Assembly: GCF_002259405.1 (NCBI RefSeq)
Contig: NZ_NPFW01000004.1
Coordinates: 141,070-205,069, forward strand
Direction: 5' to 3'
Length of the DNA: 64,000 nt
Source of the DNA: Rhodococcus sp. 14-2483-1-2
GTDB taxonomy: Bacteria > Actinomycetota > Actinomycetes > Mycobacteriales > Mycobacteriaceae
Shown here: positions 36,481-42,963 of the stretch, piece by piece
Layout of the letters: the number at the start of each line of letters is the position of its first letter
How positions within the stretch are numbered: the first letter of the stretch is position 1
Notes under the pieces: generated by a model
Databases searched by the model: none
Told to the model about the DNA's origin: nothing
Seen by the model: only the letters and a program-made list of their open reading frames with translations
Program-made: the position numbers and the translations under genes

Positions 36481-37676
36481 GCTCACAACTGAATTCCTTC
36501 AGCGCGGTCTCACTGATCGCCAAGCGCGAGTTCACCGTTCAGGTGATGAAGAAGAGCTTCGTCATCAGCAACGTGATCATCCTGGCCGTCATCGTCGGCG
36601 GCATCATCGCGTTCTCGATCTTCTCCGGCAGCGGTGACGAAGAGCGTGACGTCGTCGGCATCGCCGGAGACCAGTCCATCGCGGCCGTGGTGGAAGCAAC
36701 CGGCGACGCCGTCGGATCTCCGGTCGAGGTGCGCGAGGTTGCCGACGCGGCGGCCGCACGCAGCGGCGTCGAATCGGGAGATCTCGACGTGGCGTTGGTT
36801 CCGGACGGAACTGCGGGTGCGTACACCGCTGTCACCGAGTCCGATCTGACCGGCACGTTGCGCGCCGTCGTCGAAGGCAGTGTCGCAACGCAGGCCACCA
36901 ATACTGCACTGGCGCAACAGGGTGTGGACCAGAACGAGCTGGCGGCAGCGACAAGTGCCGCAACGGTCACCGTCGACGCGATCGATCCGCCGGACCCCGA
37001 AGCCGGTCAGCGAACTGCGTTGGCTGCAGGCTCTGTGTTCCTGCTCTACGCACAGATCATCGGTTTCGGGATGTACGTCGCGATGGGTGTCGTCGAGGAA
37101 AAGTCCTCGCGCGTGGTCGAACTGCTGCTCTCCACCGTCCGCCCCCTGCAATTGCTGTGGGGAAAGATCCTCGGCATCGGTGCGGTCGGCATCCTGCAGC
37201 TTGCCCTGTACGGAATAGCCGGTGTGGGCGCAGGATTGGGTACGGGAACGCTGACGATCACCGGGGCAGCGGTGAGCGTGTTCGCTGGAACTCTCTTCTG
37301 GTTCGTTCTCGGTTTCGCCTTCTTCGCGGTGCTCTATGCAGCAGGCGGATCGATGGTCTCGCGGCAGGAGGACGTCAACTCGACCACCATGCCGCTGTTG
37401 ATCTTGATCCTGGCGATGTTCTTCGCCGCGTCGTCTTCCCTGAGTGACCCGGAGGGCACGTTGAGCAACACACTCAGCTGGATTCCTCCGTTCTCCGCAA
37501 TCATGATGCCGCTGCGCATCGCGGCTGGAGTCGCATCGCCAGTACAGATCGTCGGTTCGGCAGTCCTGATGGTGGTCACCACCGTAATCCTGGCCATGGG
37601 CGCGGCGAAGATCTACCAGCGCTCCATTCTTCGGATCGGCAAGACCGTCTCGTGGAAGGAAGCGTTTTCTCGCTAG
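36477..37676 (+). CDS. ABC-2 exporter permease, NatB-like
   Basis: This 399-aa membrane subunit has the NatB/YhaP plan: helix 1 at about residues 28-47, an extracytoplasmic domain of about 120 residues (55-175), then five or six helices to the C-terminus. The motif MGVVEEKSSRVVELLLSTVRP (by position, near residue 200) is the ABC-2 signature for contact with the ATPase. Its ATG lies inside the NatA gene end. Together with NatA, the four-helix protein and the HTH regulator it forms one operon; accD3 follows after nine bases and may be read through. Confidence 0.9.
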   Translation: MSSQLNSFSAVSLIAKREFTVQVMKKSFVISNVIILAVIVGGIIAFSIFSGSGDEERDVVGIAGDQSIAAVVEATGDAVGSPVEVREVADAAAARSGVESGDLDVALVPDGTAGAYTAVTESDLTGTLRAVVEGSVATQATNTALAQQGVDQNELAAATSAATVTVDAIDPPDPEAGQRTALAAGSVFLLYAQIIGFGMYVAMGVVEEKSSRVVELLLSTVRPLQLLWGKILGIGAVGILQLALYGIAGVGAGLGTGTLTITGAAVSVFAGTLFWFVLGFAFFAVLYAAGGSMVSRQEDVNSTTMPLLILILAMFFAASSSLSDPEGTLSNTLSWIPPFSAIMMPLRIAAGVASPVQIVGSAVLMVVTTVILAMGAAKIYQRSILRIGKTVSWKEAFSR

Positions 37677-37685
37677 GGTTCTTCC

Positions 37686-39170
37686 ATGAGCCCACGGACA
37701 TCCGCCGCCGAGATTCTCGACTCCGTTCTCGACGGCGGATCGTTCGTGTCCTGGGACTCCGAGCCGGTCGACGTTCACCCCAACGACTCGTATCAGCGCG
37801 ACCTGGCGAAAGCTCGCGAGAAGAGCGGGGTCGACGAGTCGGTGTTGACGGGCGAGGGCACCATCGACGGCCGACGCGTGGTGATCATCGCCTGCGAGTT
37901 CGCCTTTCTCGCCGGTTCGATCGGCGTCGCGGCGGCCGAACGCATCACCTCCGCGATCGAGCGCGCCACCGCAGAGGGCCTGCCGCTCATTGCCTCCCCC
38001 ACCTCCGGCGGCACTCGTATGCAGGAGGGGACGTTGGCTTTCGTGCAGATGGTCAAGATCGCCTCCGCCGTCACCGCGCACAAGGCGGCGCACCTGCCGT
38101 ACCTGGTGTATCTGCGCAATCCGACGACCGGAGGCGTGTTCGCGTCCTGGGGGTCGTTGGCGCACGTCACCGTCGCCGAACCCGGCGCGCTCATCGGATT
38201 TCTCGGCCCGCGGGTCTATCAGGCGTTGTACGACAAACCATTTCCCGACGGTGTCCAGACCGCCGAGAACCTCTACCAGCACGGCGTCATCGATGGCGTG
38301 GTGCCGCTGGATCACCTGCGTCACCTACTGATTCGCGCACTTCGAGTAATTCTCGACGCCACCGTGTGGCCCGATCTCACCGGCGATGAGCCGGCCGAGA
38401 TACCGGAGCAGTCTGCCTGGCATTCGGTGCAGTCGTCGCGTCGCGCAGATCGGCCAGGCATTCGACAACTCATCGAACACGCAGCCAGCGAACACGTTCC
38501 GCTCAGCGGCACCGGCCAGGGCGAGGCCGACACGTCGATTCTGTTGTCGCTGTGCCGCATTCGCGGTGTCTCATGCGTGCTGTTCGGAAACGACCGCAGC
38601 AGCAGCTCCGCCACCGCCACGATGGGTCCGGCGGCATTGCGAGAGGCGCGACGCGGCATGCGCCTCGCCGAGGAACTACGCCTACCGCTGGTGCTGGTGA
38701 TCGACACCTTCGGCGCTGCACTGTCGAAGGAAGCCGAAGAAGGTGGCCTGGCACCGGAAATCGCGCGATCGATCTCCGATCTCGTCACCGTCGACACCCC
38801 GACCGTCTCGATTCTCCTCGGCCAGGGAACCGGCGGTGGAGCACTCGCGCTTCTTCCCGCCGACCGGGTGCTGTGCGCCCAGAACGCCTGGCTCGCACCA
38901 CTTCCGCCGGAGGGTGCCAGTGCCATCGTGCACCGCGACATCGTGCACGCCCCGGACATGGCCGAGGCCCAAGGCATCAGGTCGGTCGACCTCCTGCGCG
39001 ACGGCATCGTCGACGCCGTCGTCCCCGAACTCCCCGACGCCGCCGACGAGCCCGCCGCGTTCTCCGGCCGCATCGCCGACGCCATCGTCCGGGAACTGCA
39101 TGCGCTGTCGATCGTCGATCCCGAAACCCGAACTCGGAACAGACTCGGCCGCTACCGCTCGCTGGGATGA
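37686..39170 (+). CDS. accD3: acyl-CoA carboxylase carboxyltransferase AccD3
   Basis: The product is a 494-aa carboxyltransferase with fused beta-like and alpha-like halves, as in M. tuberculosis AccD3 (Rv0904c, about 495 aa). It transfers CO2 from carboxybiotin to an acyl-CoA. Beta-like half: GTRMQEGTLAFVQMVK and LRNPTTGGVFASWGS bind the acyl-CoA and form the oxyanion holes. Alpha-like half: VIDTFGAALSKEAEEGG and GQGTGGGALALLPADRVL. No zinc ribbon is seen at the N-terminus. Its position between echA6 and prrA matches the mycobacterial order. Biotin carboxylase and biotin carrier are not in the window. A repeat copy follows the stop. Confidence 0.9.
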   Translation: MSPRTSAAEILDSVLDGGSFVSWDSEPVDVHPNDSYQRDLAKAREKSGVDESVLTGEGTIDGRRVVIIACEFAFLAGSIGVAAAERITSAIERATAEGLPLIASPTSGGTRMQEGTLAFVQMVKIASAVTAHKAAHLPYLVYLRNPTTGGVFASWGSLAHVTVAEPGALIGFLGPRVYQALYDKPFPDGVQTAENLYQHGVIDGVVPLDHLRHLLIRALRVILDATVWPDLTGDEPAEIPEQSAWHSVQSSRRADRPGIRQLIEHAASEHVPLSGTGQGEADTSILLSLCRIRGVSCVLFGNDRSSSSATATMGPAALREARRGMRLAEELRLPLVLVIDTFGAALSKEAEEGGLAPEIARSISDLVTVDTPTVSILLGQGTGGGALALLPADRVLCAQNAWLAPLPPEGASAIVHRDIVHAPDMAEAQGIRSVDLLRDGIVDAVVPELPDAADEPAAFSGRIADAIVRELHALSIVDPETRTRNRLGRYRSLG

Positions 39171-39268
39171 GCGGCTTCGCCGCATGTGAGCGAGGTGCCT
39201 TCGGGTCGTTCCGCAGGCTCCACTCCCGCCTCGCCCCCTGCTACGAGTTTTCGTGCACCTGCGAGGTC
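39171..39268. repeat. degenerate copy of the intergenic palindrome family
   Basis: The segment just after accD3 starts with gagcggcttcgccgcatgtg, which matches 21271-21290 after htpG with one change. It ends with ctacgagttttcgtgcacct, close to the right arm of 22176-22218. The middle has diverged and pairs only weakly. It overlaps the end of the gene at 39241. Confidence 0.55.
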
Positions 39269-39639
39269 ACGAGCGCTACCACGTCACCTGCGCGAAGATC
39301 GGCGGGCAACTCCACCGGACTGACGCAGCGTCGACCCGGGCCGTGCACATCGACCTTGACCACCGGGCCCACCGAATGCCGATTGACCACGACGGCCTGC
39401 AGCAGATCCCCGAAGTCGGCATCGACGCCCACTTCGCCTGCGATGACCGAGCGCACCCGAGTCACCAGAATCGAGCCCCACTGCACCGGAGTGCCCTGCG
39501 CATCGGCCAGATCCTCCAGCGCAACGCCGTCGACCGTGATGCGGCCACAGACGCAGTGCGTATCTGCAGGCCAGAGCGCTGGATCGCACCGCGCAACGTA
39601 TGCGGCACCGAGGGACGGAAGCATGTCGAGAAGTGTCAT
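39241..39639 (-). CDS. hypothetical protein with a TOBE-like C-terminal half
   Basis: This 132-aa soluble protein is not one I recognise. Residues 1-50 are mixed with two Cys in THCVCG. Residues 55-128 form alternating beta strands (ILVTRVRSVIAGEVGV, VVVNRHSVGPVVKVDVHG, LRAGDVVALV) resembling the TOBE/OB-type domain at the end of ABC importer ATPases, but no ATPase part is present. ATG 39639 is preferred; the frame continues upstream through the 26-bp repeat. It is divergent from the methyltransferase cassette. It may be a small ligand-binding protein or a gene remnant. Confidence is low on function and moderate that it is coding. Confidence 0.55.
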   Translation of the reverse strand: MTLLDMLPSLGAAYVARCDPALWPADTHCVCGRITVDGVALEDLADAQGTPVQWGSILVTRVRSVIAGEVGVDADFGDLLQAVVVNRHSVGPVVKVDVHGPGRRCVSPVELPADLRAGDVVALVTSQVHENS

Positions 39640-39672
39640 GAGAAGAAGTCTTGCGCCGCGCGGTGGCGTCGA

Positions 39673-39698
39673 ACAGAGGTGTTGACGCAATCTTGACG
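39673..39698 (+). repeat. 26-bp direct repeat, left copy
   Basis: The sequence from acagaggt to cttgacg is repeated at 42826-42851 with one mismatch; both copies are followed by gcaccgg. It contains two ttgacg half-sites 11 bp apart, a spacing typical of tandem regulator sites. The two copies bracket the 3.1-kb TetR/molybdopterin cassette. Confidence 0.8.
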
Positions 39699-39744
39699 GC
39701 ACCGGCAGAAAATTTGATGGACTTCGTCTCGCGACGCCTCCCAC

Positions 39745-39760
39745 TGTACCCGCTGGTACA
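39745..39760. promoter_or_regulatory. candidate TetR operator 1
   Basis: The palindrome tgtacc-cgct-ggtaca lies 9 bp before the GTG of the methyltransferase gene. The same 6-4-6 design occurs at 41105-41120 before the oxidoreductase gene. The local TetR protein is the obvious ligand. Confidence 0.7.
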
Positions 39761-39769
39761 TTCAATCGG

Positions 39770-40441
39770 GTGATTGCAGACGACGTCTATCGCCGCGGCC
39801 GAGCCGGCCTGCCCTCGTGGATCACCGATTACGACGGCCGCCGCACCGAACTTCCGATCGCGCGCTGGATGGGCGGGACCCATTCGACGATCGAAGACAT
39901 CAGGGCGGACGAAGCCTCGATCGCTTTCTGCACCGGCCCCACCCTCGATCTCGGCTGCGGACCAGGACGTTTGACCGAAGCGCTCACCCGAGCCGGCGTT
40001 CCCGCTCTGGGAGTCGATACGTCCTCGGTCGCTGTGGAGATCACGAATCAACGGGGCGGATTCGCCGTCGAACAGGACATCTTCTCGGCACTCCCCCGCG
40101 CCGGCCATTGGTCACACGTACTGCTCGCGGACGGCAACATCGGCATCGGTGGTGATCCCGCAGCACTACTGGCGACGGTTCGTGCGCTGCTGCACCAGAG
40201 TGGGACGGCCATCGTCGAAGTCGAGTCCACGCCCGATGTCGACGATCGGAACCGAATGGTCCGATGGGAAACCGGTGACTCGGTGGGCGAGTGGTTCACT
40301 TGGGCCAGCGTCGGCGTCAGCTCGCTGCGCGCGCTGGCGGTGACCGCGGGCCTTCGAGCCCGTCGAACCATCGAATCGAACGGACGAGTGTTCGTGGAAC
40401 TCGCTGTTCACAGCATCGACCGAGGAGCCGAGCACCCGTGA
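39770..40441 (+). CDS. class I SAM-dependent methyltransferase
   Basis: The product is a 223-aa Rossmann-fold methyltransferase. Motif I is LDLGCGPGRLTEAL (about 59-72), and an acidic residue follows in LGVDTSSVAV. Motif IV-like LLADGNIGIGGDP is at about 123-135. The substrate is unknown. The start is GTG 39770, just after a palindromic operator. Its stop overlaps the TetR gene start by 4 bp (GTGA), so repressor and enzyme are co-translated. It belongs to the cassette bracketed by the 26-bp repeats. Confidence 0.85.
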   Translation: MIADDVYRRGRAGLPSWITDYDGRRTELPIARWMGGTHSTIEDIRADEASIAFCTGPTLDLGCGPGRLTEALTRAGVPALGVDTSSVAVEITNQRGGFAVEQDIFSALPRAGHWSHVLLADGNIGIGGDPAALLATVRALLHQSGTAIVEVESTPDVDDRNRMVRWETGDSVGEWFTWASVGVSSLRALAVTAGLRARRTIESNGRVFVELAVHSIDRGAEHP

Positions 40442-41040
40442 GCAAGGAGCTGCCGAGAACGGCCAAGGGCAGACGAACCAGAGCTGCGATCGTCGACGCC
40501 GCAGCGTCGATGATGTACGACCACGGTGTCGCGGGAACCACTCTCGACGACGTACTCGCTGCCTCCGAGACCGGAAAGTCGCAGCTCTACCACTACTTTT
40601 CCGACAAGTCGGACCTGGTCGAGGCCGTTATCGCACGTCAGCTCGAGCGCGTCCTCGCCGCCCAGCCACGCCTGGCCCACATCGACAGCCTCGAGGACAT
40701 CGACGCATGGGCCGCCGAGATCGTGCGAAATCACGAACAACCAGGTGGCCCGTTCTCGTGCCCTCTCGGTTCTCTCGCTGCAGAACTGAAGAACGACGCG
40801 GCCTTCGTTCCCACCCTGAACGCCGCGTTCCGACGCTGGGAGCAACCTCTCGAGCAGGGACTTCGTCGCATGATCGACCGAGGCGAACTCGACGTCGCGA
40901 CCGATCCCGCCGCCGCGGCCGCTACCTTGATCGCCTCACTGCAAGGCGGAATGCTGATCGCTCGCATCGCGGGCGATGTGCAACCGCTGCGCGACACGCT
41001 GGACGCAGCAGTTGCCGCGTTGCGGCGGCGCGCGACCTGA
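40438..41040 (+). CDS. TetR-family repressor (LmrA/YxaF-like)
   Basis: This 200-aa TetR regulator has its HTH at residues 12-58, with the core GVAGTTLDDVLAASETGKSQLYHYF (central part shown; helix 3 is TGKSQLYHYF). The C-terminal domain resembles the LmrA/YxaF subgroup (GPFSCPLGSLAAEL, LQGGMLIARI), which respond to drugs or flavonoid-like ligands. A GAGGAG precedes GTG 40438. Two matching palindromes, before the methyltransferase (39745) and before the oxidoreductase (41105), are its likely operators, so it would repress both transcription units including itself. Confidence 0.9.
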   Translation: MSKELPRTAKGRRTRAAIVDAAASMMYDHGVAGTTLDDVLAASETGKSQLYHYFSDKSDLVEAVIARQLERVLAAQPRLAHIDSLEDIDAWAAEIVRNHEQPGGPFSCPLGSLAAELKNDAAFVPTLNAAFRRWEQPLEQGLRRMIDRGELDVATDPAAAAATLIASLQGGMLIARIAGDVQPLRDTLDAAVAALRRRAT

Positions 41041-41102
41041 CATCCGACGCCGAGACCAGCCCTGGCGAAAGGACCCCGAGTGCGCTAATCTCGACCTCAC
41101 AG

Positions 41103-41122
41103 TTTGTACTACTGGGTACAAA
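41103..41122. promoter_or_regulatory. candidate TetR operator 2
   Basis: The sequence tttgtac-tactgg-gtacaaa is a perfect 7-6-7 inverted repeat whose core tgtact-actg-ggtaca matches operator 1 (39745-39760). It is centred about 30 bp before ATG 41142 of the oxidoreductase gene. Confidence 0.7.
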
Positions 41123-41141
41123 ATTGGAGACGGGAACCAGA

Positions 41142-42389
41142 ATGCAGCGACTTCCCACGTTCCGTAGCCCGATCCGCGGTGTCTGGTTCACGTCGGTCCT
41201 GGCGTCCGTCCTGCTCGTCGCCCTGCCGATCGTGACGATCACCGGATTCATCTCCTGGGCCGCATACGGCCCACAGTTCGGCCAGGCCATGCCAGGCGAC
41301 GTCGGGTGGCTACGAATTCCGTCGTTCGACTGGCCGACCGAGCCCGCCTGGCTCTATCGGCTCACCCAGGGCCTGCATGTGGGACTCGGACTGGTCATGG
41401 TGCCGATCGTGCTGGCCAAGCTGTGGTCGGTGATCCCGAAACTGATCGAGATGCCCCCGGTTCGCAGTGTCGCGCACCTTCTCGAGCGAATCTCGTTGCT
41501 GGCGTTGGTCGGTGGCATCCTCTTCGAGATCATCACCGGCGTCCTGAACATTCAGTACGACTACATCTTCGGTTTCAGTTTCTACACCGCGCACTACTGG
41601 GGCGCCTGGGTGTTCGTCGCCGGCTTTCTCGCCCACGTGGCGCTCAAGCTTCCGACCATGGTGACGGCGTTGAGAACCCGACCGTTCCTGGAGTTGATGC
41701 GCATTCGCGTCGCCGATACGGTGCCCGATGCCGACGACGAATCCGGTCTTGCTGCAACCGATCCCGCTCCGGCGACGATCAGCAGACGCGGAGCTCTCAC
41801 CCTCGTGGGCGGCAGCGCACTGTTCGTCGCGGTCCTCAGCGTTGGGCAGACGACGGGCGGACCACTGCGCTCAGCGGCGATACTGCTGCCTCGCGGACGC
41901 TCGTACGGCGACGGCCCCAACGACTTCCAGATCAACCGCACCGCGCAGTCCGCAGGCGTCACCGATGCGCAGACAGGCGATGCGTGGCGGCTGACCGTAC
42001 TGGCCGGCGGTACCGAGGTAGTACTCACCCGAGCTCAACTCGAGCAGATGGACCTGCACACCGTCGAACTCCCGATCTCCTGCGTCGAGGGCTGGTCGAC
42101 GGTTCAGACGTGGACCGGAGTTCCGCTCCGAGATCTGGCGGCACTCGTGGGTGTCGATGCCGTCGATACCGGTGAGGTGCGGTCGCTCGAACCCGTCGGG
42201 TCGTTCAACCGCGTCACCTTCGGAGGACACCAGATGATGCATCCGGATTCACTTCTCGCACTGAAAGTGAACGGGGCCGACCTGTCACTCGATCACGGCT
42301 ACCCCGCTCGAATCATGATGCCGGCGATACCCGGAGTGCACGCCACCAAGTGGATCGAGTCCGTCGAATTCTTCGAGGAGCGAGCATGA
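41142..42389 (+). CDS. fused heme-b membrane/molybdopterin oxidoreductase (MsrPQ-like)
   Basis: The 415-aa product joins two modules. Residues 14-170 form four helices with His79, His112, His151 and His165, suitable heme-b ligands as in cytochrome b561/YedZ-type subunits. After a 45-residue cytoplasmic linker comes a twin-arginine motif (SRRGAL, 214-219) and a fifth helix (220-235). Residues 245-415 form a sulfite-oxidase-type molybdopterin domain with the Mo-ligand Cys314 in ISCVEGW and the ending TKWIESVEF. The Mo domain should therefore lie outside the membrane, fed with electrons by the heme part. MsrP-like repair of oxidised sulfur is a reasonable guess. The stop overlaps the next gene by 4 bp. 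Confidence 0.85.
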   Translation: MQRLPTFRSPIRGVWFTSVLASVLLVALPIVTITGFISWAAYGPQFGQAMPGDVGWLRIPSFDWPTEPAWLYRLTQGLHVGLGLVMVPIVLAKLWSVIPKLIEMPPVRSVAHLLERISLLALVGGILFEIITGVLNIQYDYIFGFSFYTAHYWGAWVFVAGFLAHVALKLPTMVTALRTRPFLELMRIRVADTVPDADDESGLAATDPAPATISRRGALTLVGGSALFVAVLSVGQTTGGPLRSAAILLPRGRSYGDGPNDFQINRTAQSAGVTDAQTGDAWRLTVLAGGTEVVLTRAQLEQMDLHTVELPISCVEGWSTVQTWTGVPLRDLAALVGVDAVDTGEVRSLEPVGSFNRVTFGGHQMMHPDSLLALKVNGADLSLDHGYPARIMMPAIPGVHATKWIESVEFFEERA

Positions 42390-42838
42390 CAACGTTTCGA
42401 GCCAGGTACGGCGCAGGACCGATGCATCTCGCGGTCACGGCCTGCTGCCTCGCCCTGGCCGGCGCGGTCGTCCTGACGATCGGCTTCCCCGCCCTGTGGA
42501 ACACCGATACGTGGTGGCAGTCCATCGGTCTCTGGTTCGTCGGGGCAGCGGTGGTGCACGATGCGATCCTCTTTCCGCTGTACGCCGCGCTGGACCGGAC
42601 GCTGGTCAGTCGTCTGGGCAGGTTCGTCAACGCGGTGCGCATCCCCGCGCTCGGGGCGGGTTTGAGCCTGCTGCTCTTCGCACCGGGGATCTTCGCCCAC
42701 GGGAGTGAGACCTACGAGGCCGCCACGGGTCAGACACAGGAGCCGTACGCGATGCGATGGCTGCTGTTGGTAGCGGGGATGTTCGCGGCCAGCGCAGCGT
42801 TCTACGGCGGCCGCGAAATGCTCAGACAGAGGCGTTGA
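42386..42838 (+). CDS. small membrane protein of the oxidoreductase cassette
   Basis: This 150-aa protein has four predicted helices (about 13-35, 45-68, 82-102 and 122-142). It has a His in AAVVHDAILFPLY and another in FAHGSE that could face the membrane surface. I do not recognise the family. Its ATG overlaps the oxidoreductase stop (ATGA), so it is co-translated and probably part of the same complex, for example an extra subunit for quinone contact (inference). Its last codons lie within the right copy of the 26-bp repeat, which supplies the stop codon. Confidence 0.78.
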   Translation: MTTFRARYGAGPMHLAVTACCLALAGAVVLTIGFPALWNTDTWWQSIGLWFVGAAVVHDAILFPLYAALDRTLVSRLGRFVNAVRIPALGAGLSLLLFAPGIFAHGSETYEAATGQTQEPYAMRWLLLVAGMFAASAAFYGGREMLRQRR

Positions 42839-42851
42839 CGCAATCTTGACG
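42826..42851 (+). repeat. 26-bp direct repeat, right copy
   Basis: This is the partner of 39673-39698 (25 of 26 identical). It overlaps the 3' end of the membrane protein gene and lies 112 bp before prpE. The two copies are in the same orientation, 3,153 bp apart. Confidence 0.8.
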
Positions 42852-42963
42852 TGCACCGGGCACGGTTGCACGCAACGACCGCCGGTCGACGGGATCCCGC
42901 CGGTCGTCGCCGGTAGTGCGCAACCCGGCCCGCACCACGCAGCCCCGAACTACGCTCCACAAC

